Of a stretch of DNA of 64,000 bases, positions 11,150 through 24,278 are shown one piece after another. The position numbers were made by a program, and so were the translations under genes. Under the pieces are notes generated by a model. That model searched no databases and was not told where the DNA came from. It was given only the letters and a program-made list of their open reading frames with translations. Origin of the DNA: Leptodactylus fallax (taxonomy: Eukaryota > Chordata > Amphibia > Anura > Leptodactylidae); the NCBI GenBank assembly GCA_947044405.1, contig CAMRHE010000157.1, positions 186,001 through 250,000 of the forward strand, in the 5' to 3' direction. Within the stretch, counting starts at the first letter, position 1. The number at the start of each line of letters is the position of its first letter.

Positions 11150-12477
11150 TATACACTCATTGACAAAAATAATGCACCAAGAAGGCACTGAATGAAACTG
11201 TGAGAATGTAATGATAATATTTCCAAGTGATTACAATGTTAGGGAAAAAGGATAAGTTTATTGGGGAAAACTGAACAACTATGTGAAGGCTCTAGTACCC
11301 TGATGGGTCTCCTCAAGCCTGGATACTGGAGGAGATAGGACAGGACAGGGAGGCATACAGGCTCTGTATGGTACCCTATGCCACATTTTCCCACATGTGT
11401 TGCAGCTGGGCCTGTAAATCCTGCACACACAGACTACCCTAGCAAGCTGGTCCCATAAATACCCATTTGATAATAAATCTGGGGACTGAGAAACCCTTGC
11501 AGTCTGTGGACAAGCATTATCCTGCTGCAAAATGGCAGTTAGAATCCCTGTCAAGACAATACATGTGGCTGCAAGATATCCTGCATATGTCACTGAGCTG
11601 TTAGTGTCCTTCGTATCACTACTAGGGGTGTTGTAGTATACGATGGCTCCCCCAGTCATTACACCAGCAGTTGGGGCAGTGTGTCACTCCATAGCAAAGG
11701 CGTTCAACACAAGACCTCTATACACTAACCTGACCAATGTCAGATCCCAAACAGAACCTGGATTTGTCACTAAAGACAATACAGTTAGAGTCTGTAGCAG
11801 TCCAGGCAGGACATGTAGTAGGTGCCATGAATCCAAATGGTCTGGGCAGAGGGAGGTGTGTAATGAAGATACCGTCTGTGTCTGGATGGTGAACAGGGAA
11901 ACTGTGGGAGCTGCCTGATCGGTGCATCAAATGACCTTCTGGTCTATGTGGGCCATCCAGAGCCTGTTCACAGTGTGTGCATGCCCTCACGTAACCCCTG
12001 CTCCCAACATCTAACAGCTAGGCCTTGACGGCGGCCAATTAGTTAAAATGACCATCCTGCTTTTCTTAGTCCTATGATGCAATACTTCCAAAGTCTGTCA
12101 GCTGGGCAAAATGTCTTCAAGGGCATAGCACAAGGCATTATGGGAAAGGAGCTGGGGAGCTCATGCGCCCTCTGTTGGATGTAACAGATCCTCAATTTGC
12201 TTTTGACTCACCGAGCCTTCAAGGGCATAGAACAGACATGTCTAGCAGTCAGCGATCCATGACCAAGAGGTACACTACCTAAGGTAGTCTGTGAGAGCAT
12301 TCTTATAGGGCAGCAGGGGCATGCACACTTACGCCCTCTTGTGGCTAGACCCAGTGTCTTATCTGACCACACCTGTAATAATTTACATACGTGCCTGAGA
12401 TATAACTGCATGCAGATTCTTGCAGAAAGCCGAGATTTCGAACAGGGTGCATTATTTTTTTTGTAAATGAGTGTATA
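11150..12477 (-). mobile_element. Tc1/mariner-like element, degraded, TIR tacactcatt
   Basis: 1.33 kb with inverted ends tacactcattgacaaaaat at 11152-11170 and the inverse ttttttgtaaatgagtgta at 12457-12475, ending in gcacc/ggtgc. The reverse strand around 11279-11560 retains LQQDNACPQTARVSQSPDLL and WDQLARVV, the second and third catalytic neighbourhoods of a Tc1 transposase. Multiple frameshifts prevent a full frame. Fragments of the same family lie at 48665-48995 (plus) and 52280-52570 (minus). Confidence 0.8.
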
Positions 12478-13917
12478 TGTCATATACTAAAAAAGGTACA
12501 GATATACCTGGCAAGCACACATGGCAAAGAAGTTCAAGTTGTTTACTTCAGCTGCAAGGGTGGAGGTGGTAAAAGTATTCATGACCTTTTATTACTAAGC
12601 GTCCTTGTTATAGGAAACATCACTCCACAATCACATGCATTGAAACATGAACTCAAAGAGAAACAAGCTCGGCAAGGGGTTGTATTATCACCAAGAACAC
12701 AGAGCACAACATCATTGGGTATGTGGTTCATGAACTATGTATAATGCAGACTATACAATTCCTGACATGTCGTTTTAGTAAATACTTGCATTTCCCATGA
12801 AACAATTCTGGAGCATCTTTTCTTATAACTCTGCATTGTGCTGTTCCTTGGTTATGTCTCCTAGAATTGTGCTGGATGTTACCATTCCCCTTATCTAAGT
12901 GTGTGTCCCTATACAGCCTGGTAGTGTCAGCGTGGATTAAGGTAGCAGACTTTACAGGGGCACACCTCCAACTGGCAGCACCTGGCTGACAATTTATTCA
13001 CAAATTTTATAGGATGAGTAACAGAGGACCCTTACAATGCAGAACGAGAAAAGATGCTCCAGGATTTTCCTACTTCATTGAGAATAGAAGAAGTGGTAAA
13101 ACCCCACTAACACCCCAATAACAAGATATACTTCATCATATGCTATCACGTAGCACCAATGTTTATACAAGGCGATCACAAACAAAAAAAACCTGAACAC
13201 AAACTGCACAATGAAACAAATGCACTGCTGCACTATTGTCACATCTATCACAAAACCAAATAAAATATGTCACCTTCAGGCCAAAACATTGTTCTATATA
13301 GCTCATGCATGTTAGACAGAGCCAGCAAGGATGATAAGATGATAACCAGACACTGCTGATATCTTATCTCCGGAAGAAAAGAAAAAGCAGCAGGTTAAAA
13401 ACCCCAACAATATATAGCTAAAAATTAGGTAACAGAAGTATAGTAAGCACAGGCAGAAAAATAGCACAACCTTTCACACCATTTACAATGCCTGCTTTCT
13501 GGCAGGAGGAAAGGAAGGACAGTATACTGCCATAGCTGCTCTCCTCTCTCCAGGGAGTACAGTTACTGAGTGTGTTATCAGTAGATTTAATATATAATAA
13601 ATAGGAATATATAACGCTAGGTTCACACTAGTGTTCAAGCACTCCGCCGCTGAATCTGCATAAAATCGGCAAATCCACCAATTTCCTTATAAAATAATCA
13701 GAAACCGTGCGAACCCATTACAGACTATGGGGTCTGTTGATTTCCATGTGTAACCGCTTTTACGCAGTGCTGTAAAGCACTAAATTTAATGCTGTAAAGT
13801 TTAATTAGCTTAAAGGCTATGGAGACACTAAATAAAACTATAAATGTGCATCTTACTAAATTACTGGAGAAAAAAGTTTTTTGCATTGAGCATCCCTTCC
13901 GTGCACTCAGGAACCCT

Positions 13918-14146
13918 AAGGGTACGTTCACATGAAGTTTTTTTGCAGGCTGAAAAAAAAAATCTGCTTTTGGAATTAGGAAACTGATTTTTGACACCTG
14001 AAGATAGGTCATGTCACTTTCTTTCTTCTAGCTGAAGAAAAAAAAAAAAAAAAAAAAAAAAAAATCAGCTACTGACTCCCATTAAAATGAATGGGAGGCA
14101 GATTCCACCTTAAAATCAGCTTGCAAAAACATGTGAACATAGCCTT
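13918..14146. repeat. Foldback repeat, ggtacgttcacatg family
   Basis: Starts gggtacgttcacatgaag and ends with the inverse aacatgtgaacatagcct, with a run of about 28 A at 14038-14063 in the middle. A related copy lies at 39245-39505 (gggtatgttcacaggg to catgtgaactccccc). Confidence 0.6.
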
Positions 14147-15875
14147 ATTTCCAATTTATCACCTCCTGTATGTTCAGACTTTTGGCTCAGGGGTGTTTTT
14201 TTAGTACTGTTCACATGATCTCTTCGCTGTTTTCATTTCACCTGCACAGATTCAGCTCACCTCTCCTCCTCCCTCCTCCTTCACTGTCTTGTTTGCATAA
14301 CCATATGCACACAGACTTATGTGACAGCATGTGTCAGGCTGAGACATCTCCTCCCCATTTGCCCCTTATTCTCTCTCTGCTCCACCCACTCTTCTAAATC
14401 GTGGTGCTAAGGGCAAAAGATGAACAAAGTGGTGCATGTTTGGCCATAAATGGCGGTACACCACAAATGTGTCACTTTTGCACCAGAAAACTGGCCTGAA
14501 AAGTATAGTTAATTCCCTTCATTGTCAGCAGCACATGCCCTTGTGTATACAGGGGGATGTGTTGCCAATACTAATGCAAACTGTAAGGTGATGAGCGATC
14601 ACATTAACAATCATTTGTGCCAATACAGGTATGCTCTGAGCCATGTAAAAAGCTAAAGGAGTAGATTTACAGTTTTTTAAGTGAATATTCTACCAGGAAA
14701 TAACCCATTGTGTAGTAATCATAAAAATGATAATAATAATAACGGTACATTTATATAGTGCCAACATAATCCAAATAGTGTACACTGTTAAACATTTTTT
14801 AAGACTTTAAGACTGTTGGTGACGCTAGGTTCACACCTGCTCTGGGCTCTCAGTGTGTAGAGAGGGGAGTATAAGAGCTGAGGAATCACCTATTGTGACT
14901 GGTGGATTCTGTGCCATATCTACTTATACATGATAGCTGTGATCATCAGCGTGCTGATAAGTGAGGTGCTGCTGCAAAGAAATCTACCAAAATTTGGGAT
15001 GTTAAGGGAATTTCGATTAGCAGTGATACTGATGGGGAGGTTATGAGAGAAGGGTGACAACGGCAAAGCACTGCAGAATAGGTTTGTGCTATACAAGCAA
15101 CACCAATATATAAATCTAATTTCATAAATAAATCTTCCATAGATAATATAACTTTCAATGCAAAACAAGCGACACTTCTGAAGTAAATGCTACTAAACAA
15201 AAAAAAAAAAAAAACAACAACAACAACACAATCTTAAGAAATGCAAAATTAATGACATGAGTCTTAGTGAGAAATACTACTACGTAGTAAGATAAAACAA
15301 CTGACAAAAAGTAAAACATTCTTCCTGTAACATGCAGAGTGAACACTAGAGGGAGATCTTCAGATTTAGAGGAATTTGACAGATTTATACAGCTAGTGGA
15401 AGAATGTTAATTCACCCACAAAAAAATAAAATCTCACTTATGTGACCAATGTACTTCCCCATAGCAGACCTGTCTATAGCATCTGTTGAAATTCTAGTAT
15501 TTTTCTGGCTATGTGTAGAATTTTGCCTAAATCAACAAATATTTTCCATCTGAACATGATGATTCCTGATGCAAATTTAGCAGTACATTACAAACCATTG
15601 CCAGCCAGACTGTACATATTAGGCCTAGGTCACATCTGCAGCCTACTGTCCATGGTTCTGGACAGGAGGAGAACAAAAACAATGGCCAGGTGGACTGGTA
15701 AAATAGCAGATACATACAGAACCCAATGGACCCCACTGACTATAGTGGGGGTCTGTTGGGTGTCCCGTGCTATTTTTTTTTTTTTTTCTGCCAATTTGAG
15801 TCGGACATCATGATGGAGTTTCCTACGAATAATCCAATGCAGATGTAAATGTAGCCTAACATGGAAGGAAGAGTG

Positions 15876-16337
15876 TTAAAGCATACCTCCAATTACAAAC
15901 AACTTTGTACAAATGAATAGTGCCCATAAGTGAACATAAAAGTTTGTAAGATATCTTATTGAAGTAGTATGTTAGGTTTCCTTCTCCACTTTCAGGCCAT
16001 GTTACTTTCTACATACAAGTCTATGAAGAGAGTAGGAGGAGCAGGAGGCTGCTGGAAAAGACATTTGCTGCTGCTACGCTCTGATATTCTGTGAGTGACA
16101 CTGCACAGAATGAGGCAATAAATCAATAAAACAGCCTCTCCTCCCTCTCCCCTCTCCAATACAATGGTGTGAGGTGAATATGGAGACAGAGATGGATCTC
16201 TGAGCAAATATAAGGAGAATGAAAGCAGCCTAATAAAAATGGCAAAGGAAATAGAGTTCTGCAATAAGATTACAAGAAACCTTCTAGTATTTCACATGCA
16301 CTATTTATTAATGTTGAGAACTGGAGGTATGCTTTAA
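15876..16337. mobile_element. TTAA foldback MITE (aaagcatacctcc ends)
   Basis: TTAA at 15876-15879 and 16334-16337, with ends AAGCATACCTCCA and the inverse TGGAGGTATGCTT. About 460 bp, non-coding. Its right end was later the target of the hAT insertion that follows. Confidence 0.8.
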
Positions 16338-16339
16338 GG

Positions 16340-16688
16340 CAGCGGTCCCCAAACTTTTTTTTTTCACTACGGCCCAAAAGGGGTGGCGAGGCAGGGAACA
16401 GGGGCAGGGTGGGTGGTTTAGGGGCAGGGCTTTGGTCATATGAGGGCAGGGTTATACACCAAACAGCACTGTAGACTGGGGAGTGCTGGCAGGACCCCGG
16501 TGTACAGCGCTGTAGACCAGGTCCCCGCCATTAGCTATGCCAGGAGCCACGACACTGTGGCCAGATCGCCGACCCCCCCCCCCCCCCAATAATGTACTGG
16601 AAGCCGCATCTACTGAGGCCAGCCTGCTGCCCCAAAAGACCCCCAATGGCCCGCTCCTGGTCCATGAACCGGTGGTTGGGGACCCCTG
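16340..16688. mobile_element. hAT-type MITE with 8-bp target duplication
   Basis: Ends cagcggtccccaaact and ggttggggacccctg fit the hAT terminal form CAGGGGTCCCC...GGGGACCCCTG. It is flanked by CTTTAAGG at 16332-16339 and 16689-16696, a perfect 8-bp duplication. 349 bp, GC-rich, with a run of about 15 C near 16570. Confidence 0.85.
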
Positions 16689-19084
16689 CTTTAAGGGATT
16701 TGTGTTTGTAAATAGATACAGAAAGATCTACTTGCAAGGGCAAAAGACTACACAGTAAATACAGTGGCCCACATTTATTGTCTGCCATAACTGTGGTATA
16801 AATTACACTTTTATTGGTGCAAATCAATTTAGACAAATAATTGATTTGTGCCCCCCCCCTTATCAAAAAAAAACAAAAACAGGTGTTCGAGCCTAGAAAA
16901 GGGGGGTGTAATTTTGACAGGTAGTAAAATGTGCCACATTTATTACTGCCATGCATCAATTTTGCAATACAAAATGATTCTGAAAAGTAAGACAACCTTG
17001 AGCTGGTACAGAGAAAGTGTCTAACTTCGAACATGTGCAAAATTTATCATAGCATACACCATGGTGATAAATTTGGAGAATCCAAATTCCAACCCCTCAC
17101 ACTTAAGGGGCATTTTAACCCAGAAACGCGTTGTGTGTTTCTGCCTTTTGTTTGGAAAAAATAAAGAATTGCTTGGAGTGAATCCTGGGTAAGTGCAGTT
17201 CCTTTCCTATTGGCATCTTCAATCCTGGATGTGCCGTTGGTCCTTTGCTGTCAAATGTGGAGAATCTTCAGACCTACTGCTACAGGTTTAAGCTGTCTAA
17301 ATATTAGACAGCATTAGTAAATGTGGCACCCTTTATGAAACTCTATGACCCTCGCATCTAGGTAAGTTATTCCCCACCCATCGGATAGGGGATAATGTGT
17401 GGGGGTCCAACTGATCAGGACAACAGGGTGTAATTGTCCCCCGTTCAGAATGGAGTGATGATCAGACAGTGCCCACAATTCCATTCATTTCAATGGGAGT
17501 GCCGAAACTAGCTGAAGTACAGTGCTCAGCCATCTCAATGGCTCCTGTTGAAATGAATGGATCAGTAGGTGCGCTGTCTGACCACTACTCAGAACAGGGA
17601 AGAAATATGGAAAGGGAACAACTTGCTAAAATGGGAATACCCCCTTAAATAAGTAATTGGAGCTCTGACCGGTTGCTACAGGCAATAACTTTTGTAACCA
17701 AACTGCTTTGACGTATTATTATTATTGAGCTGTTTGCACATAAAACCCTGTAAAAGGGCCTAATTTAGCAAAACTTTCTAAACTAAAAACTGTTCTTGCT
17801 GCAGCCAGAGATCAACCATTTTTTAAACTGGAGGGAAGACCGTGAACAAGAGACCCAAAACCACACAGTGAAATGTGTAGGAATTCTGGCAGAACATTAA
17901 TTTATTAATAGTTTTGACACTTTTGGTGCCTTGTCTGAGAAGGGGGTGGAGCTTAGTGGAAAGAGTGTTTTTTTTAATTGGGGAAGAGGCACGACTTAAA
18001 ATATGACTTACGCTAAAAATGCACAAATTTATTACACACTTTTTAGAGTAAGCCAAGTCAACAAATAAAGGCAGTCTGCCACCACCAAAATTGCTTCTAA
18101 ACCCCTTATGTACTATTGTAGGGACCATTACAGAGATAGTGAACATACTTTTTTTGTATTAACATGTAATCTTGCTGCCAAGAAAATCAATTTTTAAGCT
18201 ATATGTCCATGAGCTGTTCGGTGCACCCAGGAAGTGGCAGTTTCTCCTGGAGATCCAGTTTTCACCTTTATATTAAAAGGGTGGTGCTGAGTGGTGACCA
18301 TGTGCAAATCTGGGCGCTCAGTCAGTTGCAGCTATGCCCCGGGTGCTTGATAGCAGCTCATCTGCATGCATGTCTTGCCACTTCTGCCATGTTCCACTGC
18401 ACTTGTACCTGATTTGCATATTTATGCAAGTAACAATGGAGCCCCAAGCAAAGCCCCACTCTACCATGCCCACATTTAGCAAACTACAGGGATAATGCAC
18501 ACCGTGAGATCACAGTACATTGTATTATACCTGTACTATGACATCACTGTTTTATCAGAGTGGTGGCACAGTACAGAGATTATATATACAATTATATCAC
18601 AGTAGAGCGATAATGCCCACTATAACATCATAGCAGAGGGATAATACACACAAAGATATGACTGTGTACAGTGTGACATCACAGCATATCAAGAAAGTTG
18701 TTACACCCATGATTGTGGCTGCACATTTCTCTGGAGAAGACCATTCTGCTGAAGATTTGCGGGTTGTGGTTTTAATGGGACATTTTAAGACGCAGAGGGA
18801 GAGGAAAGAATCGGAGTACAAGTTAATGCAAAAATTTCAAACTCTGCAATTTGGACTTAATATTCATGCCACACCATGTATGAACTGTGAGGGTCACAAA
18901 TCACCTCCTGATAGCAAACAGATAACAGCAAGAATTAGTGATCCCTCCATCACGCCCCACAAGTTTCCAGATTGTTTATTTCTTGACCTGTTGTAAATAA
19001 CTTCTCTACTTATATTGCATTTTGTTATTTTTAAAGATTCTAAGATCCTTTGAAGGCCTGTGTCTTTTGTGTATAAAAAGTCTG

Positions 19085-19242
19085 TGAATTTTCAGTTTCT
19101 TGTATAACACCATGTCTGAAGAAGAGAGCTAGTACTCTCGAAAGCTTACCCTCAAATATACCCAACCTGTAAAAGATATCACCTGATTTCTTCACTCTTC
19201 ACTACTTTCTATGGCTAACACGGTACAACATTATACTACTAG
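19085..19242 (+). mobile_element. Penelope-like element terminal remnant
   Basis: Contains tctgaagaagagag...ctctcgaaagctt, then cctgatttcttcactcttc and tatggctaacacggtacaac, a combination typical of Penelope-like retroelement ends. The last 80 bases recur inverted at 50757-50834. The left boundary is uncertain and no reverse transcriptase is nearby. Confidence 0.55.
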
Positions 19243-20357
19243 AAACATGACAATGTAAACATATTGCTACAGCAAGTTTTATCACAAAGTAACAAGTCAT
19301 GCAATATCCAAGAATTTAAAAAGTCCAAGTTCCTGAAAAGTAATCTGGCAAAACTATTAGAAAAAAAAAATATATATATCTGCATATACAGAAAACTTAT
19401 CTGAACAAGTACTGAGACAATCACGTCCTTGAGTTTGTGGTTAGAGGAACTTTCAGGGTAGACATTATTTGGAAGGAATATACCAAACAATTTATAACAA
19501 AAAAAAAAAAAAAACGAAGCCTTCTGCTGGCCACACACACCACACTAGCTCAGTCATACAGATACCATGTTTCCATGCGTTTTTATTTTTATATATTTTA
19601 ATAAACCCATGTGCAAACTAATAAAACATGACACATGCTTGGCTAACAATGACATATACCTTTACAAGTGAACAACACAAACACAATATTAAAAATAATG
19701 CTAATAATCAAAAATGAAAAACACGACCAACAAAATGTCCAGTAGACGTGTTGGATCTAAATATTTGTAAATATTTGTACACAACCATCCGCTGGACCTT
19801 TGACTTTACATCTTTTCACCATTACATTATAAATGCCTTTACATGCAAATTGTATCATTACATTGCTAAGTAAGCGACTAAAGCGAAATGAGTAAAATCC
19901 GATAATTTTTTTTATATTCAGCCATGTTCTGATGCTGCTCACAACACCCAGGAAATGACACTCAGTGACCGCAGCTTCAGTGACCACAGCTTTGCCTGCC
20001 TCAATCAGTGATCGACTGATCAGCATTTCCTGCCTGTGAGGGACTAGGAATTAGAGACCAACGGGGGCCCATACAGTGTGGGGAACAAGAACAGCGGGGA
20101 ATTGGTGTGGCAAATATGCCTTTATGTTATTTGATAGAGAACTGAGCAGGTTTAAAACAAATAAAAAAAAAACCCAATATATTAATATTGTATGAGCAAT
20201 CACTTTATGGGTATGCCTTTTTACTCCAAAAATCAACCCACTCGTGTCTATGGGACATCTCCCCTTTCTCCATGAACAGTCAGGATGCGATTCAGGATTA
20301 TTTATGGTAGATTAAATTATAGTATTTCACAAACAAAAGGACATTGGTGTATCTTAC

Positions 20358-20470
20358 TGTTTCGCTGAGGTGGTCTGAGGGCACGTGCTGCAGGCTGATT
20401 TCCACCCACAAATGGATCTTGAGTTTTGGTACTTGAGGCACTCGTGTGAAGTGCAGAGTCAGAGTTCGTT
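20358..20470 (-). CDS. crtc3: CRTC3 exon 6 (TNSDSALH 14-3-3 site)
   Basis: 113 bp: one base, 37 codons, one base. It begins TNSDSALHTSASSTKTQDPF, matching human CRTC3 TNSDSALHTSALSTKPQDPY, and continues through VGGNQPAARALRPPQRN. With LSALN-R from exon 5 it forms L-N-R-T-N-S-D-S-A-L, the main SIK/AMPK phosphorylation and 14-3-3 site (human CRTC3 Ser162, CRTC2 Ser171); the serine codon is at 20461-20463. The acceptor is ttgtattctcag and the donor AACA|gtaaga. The C-terminal half is poorly conserved. Confidence 0.95.
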
Positions 20471-20526
20471 CTGAGAATACAATTAGCACATAATGGAACA
20501 ATGCAGTATAAGGAATCATCTGGACT

Positions 20527-20835
20527 TTAAGGAAATCTGTCACATGAAAATATATAAAACAGGAGGAGCTGAGCACACTGATATAAAGATTTGTATGAAA
20601 AAAGTCAGTATATCTTGTCATTTATCCACTGAAGTCTCTGTTCTTTCTATGCTGAGAAGTCAAGGAGGCGGACCTATCGGTGACTTACAGGGCCTCTATG
20701 TATACAGAGAGTGTGGTCAGTCACTGATAGAGCAGAGATTTTAATAGATAAATGTTAATACTCTCACAAAAAACTATAAGTATCAATCTGCACTATAGCA
20801 TGTTGCCTACAGACTGTGTGACAGATTCCCTGTAA
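20527..20835. mobile_element. TTAA MITE (ggaaatctgtcac ends)
   Basis: TTAA at 20527 with ggaaatctgtcacatg and the inverse gtgtgacagattccctgtaa at 20817-20836. It shares the internal motif gagctgagca(c/g)actgatataaag with the element at 22762-23105, so these are two copies of one family. Confidence 0.7.
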
Positions 20836-21161
20836 ACTGGGTCAGGACTAAAAAGTAGGAAACTCCAAAAGGAGAGCAACCAATGAAACATGTACGTTAT
20901 AAATGAAGAGCACATCCAACAACAAGCAATACGTCAGCAGAATCATTGCCTGCCTTCATCAATAGGCTATATAAAATTATTACTGCACGCCCACATTTCC
21001 CAGGTCTCCAATATGCATCTCAATCAAGCACCATAGCAACAAAATATTAGTAACCACTAACCAAAAGATAAAAGGATGCTCTATTCTCACCCACAGATAA
21101 GTGAAGGAAATAAAAAGCTCTGTGGTAGCCAAAGGCAGCAATAAATTTATAGTAGGAGGGG

Positions 21162-21182
21162 GAAAAAAAAAAGAAAAAAAAA

Positions 21183-21246
<64 letters not shown>
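21162..21246. repeat. Poly-A plus (AC)n microsatellite
   Basis: An A-rich run (21162-21199, few interruptions) continues directly into about 24 uninterrupted AC units. A poly-A to AC junction like this often marks a retroposon tail that has evolved into a microsatellite. Confidence 0.95.
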
Positions 21247-21248
<2 letters not shown>

Positions 21249-21861
21249 CACAGGCTTTGGCTACAGTCCCCAGACATTCTCTGGAAGAAGCCATCAATGG
21301 ACCTTGATCAGAAGATTGCATGATATGTAAAAAAATAATAAAATGTAATGGGGTTTAAAATCTTTAAAAAATAAATATATTTCATGTGTATTAATTTTGC
21401 AATGCACACTCTTTTTTTTTTAATTTAGGAGATCTGAACATTGCATACCCTATTCTAGGCCATGGTTACGTCTGAGATGTAAATCTATATTATTTGTACT
21501 AATATACTGAATACATGCATCGGTCAGCCCTAACATTTAGACCACAAGTTTAACATTGTGTATGCCCCCCCTTGAGCGTCCGTAACCGCCTTAGATGCAG
21601 GGCTTATATTATGAATTGATTGTTTTGTTAAAGGGGTTTTCTATCTAAAATAATGTCACTAGTACCCAACATTTGTCCACTAAGTGATTGGTCACAGCAG
21701 CCACCTGAGCCCACCTCCTGCCTACTCGGGTTTTCCGCATTTGATGGAAAATTCTTTAAGCTGAAAGTAAACTTATAACTATGCAGTTTAGCTGTCCTCA
21801 AAGAAAATCTTTCTATTGCCACCTATAGATAGCTTGCCTGCAAGTCAATGCCCTGCTCAGA

Positions 21862-22112
21862 AAAGACCCTTGAAACACTCAGTGGTTAGCACTGCTGCCA
21901 GCACTTGGAGTTCTAGGTATGAAACTCCATCTGCATGGAGTTTGTATTTTCTGCCTGTGTTTGGATGGGTTTCCCCCAGGTATTCTAGTTTCCTCCCACA
22001 CTCCAAAGACATACTGATAGGGAATTTAGATTGTAAGCCCTATACGTGACACTGACTGACCAAGTCTGTAAAGCGCTGTGGAATATGATGGCGCTATATA
22101 AGTAAGCTAAAT
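21862..22112 (+). repeat. SINE-like repeat with tRNA-like head
   Basis: Begins ctcagtggttagcactgctg, resembling a Pol III A box, and continues through tttcctcccacactccaaag and attgtaagccctata to the tail aaagcgctgtggaatatgat-ggcgctatataag. A second copy missing the head lies at 57541-57705, with fragments at 41610-41660, 48435-48475 and (inverted) 14738-14775. The tail and head are common in amphibian and fish genomes. Confidence 0.55.
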
Positions 22113-22761
22113 AAAATAAATAGAACACAACTAAACGGTATTTAAGACAAACCAAAAACTTGAAGAAAAATGGACTAATGTTTTTAACTATTCAGACACT
22201 GACATTGTTAGTATTCCAGATTAACCCTTAGCATCTGCTTAATATTCTGTTTTGTAGATTGACAATATTACTACTAGATCACTAATACAAGGAGAAAGAA
22301 AAAAAAAAAAAAAAAAAGACTGAGGCAGAAGAGACAATGTGCAAAGCAAATCACTTTTACCATAGTTAATTATTAGCCATGTTAGCAAACGCCATCATAA
22401 CATGTAAATAAATAGAACTGGTTTGTCTTCCTGTGAAGGGATTATCCTAAACCCTAAATCTTCTGGCCTCATTCACACGCGCTTTCCTTTCACATTATCA
22501 ACTTTGCAGAGCTTTGCTGTCTTTGTGGCTAATGTAATTGTTTTGGCTTATTTTATTGTAAACTTTTGTGCAAACATATATGGATTTATTTTCTATAGTG
22601 TACAGCGCACATTCTATATTATTCTGCAGATGTTCTCCAGTGTATCATAAAAAGGCAAACAAAATGATGTGAAAAGGAAAAATAATTGCTTTATTTCTTT
22701 CCACGCTCAATTATGATGTAGGTTAGCTGCAAAATCTATAAGAGCACAAATCTAGCACATA

Positions 22762-23105
22762 TTAAAGGGAACCTACAAGCAGTCTTGTATGAGCCACATT
22801 GTATAGAGCTGGGAGAACTGAGCAGACTGATATAAAGTTTTGAGGCAAAAGTTCCAGAATCTCAGCTCATTGGGGATTTAGGAGTCCAGTGGACTGTCCT
22901 ACTCAATGACTGCGCACTAAGGCCTAGCCGCCATTCAGTGGACCGCCCACTCCAACCCTAAAGTCCAGAATAAGAGAATACAATACAATGTATACTGAAT
23001 CTTTTCTAACAGCACTATATCTATCAATCTGCACGTCTCCCCCGGCTCTATTATAGGTAGCTGGCACATCAGACACCATATGTAAATGTGAGAGTTTCCC
23101 TTTAA
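22762..23105. mobile_element. TTAA MITE, copy 2 of the gagctgagcagactgatataaag family
   Basis: TTAA at 22762-22765 and 23102-23105, with ends aaagggaacct and agtttcccttt. The internal sequence gaactgagcagactgatataaag matches the copy at 20527-20835. Confidence 0.7.
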
Positions 23106-24278
23106 CTGCTATGGAGGTGCCACTAGTGTGGCATGGGGATACAAAGGTCTTGCAAACATGCTTTAGGGAACAGATTTCTCTCATACCCTCAAACTGTCCC
23201 CAGTCCATCAGCATTAGTCTCCATACACCCACCCCACAAGCCAAAGTGCAGAGCAGCCAGTGGTAGACTATTCTTATAATTCATTGACCGCCATTCATTT
23301 GTATTTACTACATTATGGTCACTGTAGAGAAAAAACATATGGCTAATAAAATCTGATTGCCGGGGGTTTCAGAAGCCAGAATGGCAATGCTCAGCTAATA
23401 TACAGGATGCCTAAGACACAGAATGTGTGCTCCTTTCACATCTACCAACTACCAATGTAGTTTTCCAATGGTATATTATTAGTACTAACTATAAATATTT
23501 TTGGCAGAATAAAAATATCTATTGCTAGGGAAAAAGAAAAAAAAAAGTTCTATCCAATTCTGCCTCTACAATATTTACGAGCACAATGGGCTAAGACAAG
23601 CATGGATGTTAATGGGAGGAAGCTGACATCTTAATTGTACACAGGGAGATTGTTAGGCCAGCAATTATTTGAGGTCTATAGCCAGCTTAAGACAATTTAA
23701 GCGATAATGCCTTCAGACGGAAGCAGCAGGTTTCTTAACTTGCTTGACCTCCATGAAGAAGTCTTTACATATCCTGACAAAAATCCTGTGGAAATCTAGA
23801 AGTAACCAGGCAGATTAGTCTATGGCAGTATTTACCCACCTCTATTTAGTTGTGAATATGTAAAATTGGGCATAACTATCGCAGTTTAATGGTCTTAATG
23901 TCTGCTTGGAAATAAATTAGATGTGGTAGTGATTCAGAGGGAAAAAGAAATAAATTAAGGGGAGGGGGGGTTGAATACCCTGAGCCAGTATTAGGCTATG
24001 TTCACATCACATTTGTGATGTCAGTTTAGTGTGTAGGCAGGGAAAAGCTGGTGAAGGACATAAAAGTATATGCATAAGGCTCTATTTGATAGACAGGGGC
24101 CAAAAGACTGTGTGAGGGGTGCCCAACTGATTTATTTCAACTCACGACAGTTTCCTGACGCAAGTTAGAATGAAAATCTACACTAGTTCCTACATAAATA
24201 AAATATATCTCCTGATGTGCCCCCTTGCCACTACTCTCCAAGCAATGTTTCTCCTTCTGAAGTCTTTAATGGCCTAAA

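Larger units (their letters stand above)
8823..20357 (-). other. crtc3: CRTC3 intron 6 (11.5 kb)
   Basis: GT-AG intron of phase 1. It contains a foldback at 9448-9686, a relic of the rhythmic ggataggtc foldback family at 10495-11035, a Tc1-like element at 11150-12477, nested MITE plus hAT at 15876-16696 and a Penelope-like remnant near 19085-19242. Between 17650 and 19080 and between 19250 and 20350 nothing clear is seen. Confidence 0.85.

Noticed and set aside
20980..21321. Open frames coding long runs of VCVCVC and FFFF or HTHTHT.
   Set aside because: Artefacts of the poly-A and (AC)n microsatellite.
21862..21930. A functional tRNA gene at the head of the SINE-like repeat.
   Set aside because: The B box is degenerate (ggtatgaaactcc) and no cloverleaf stem closes; it is a repeat head.
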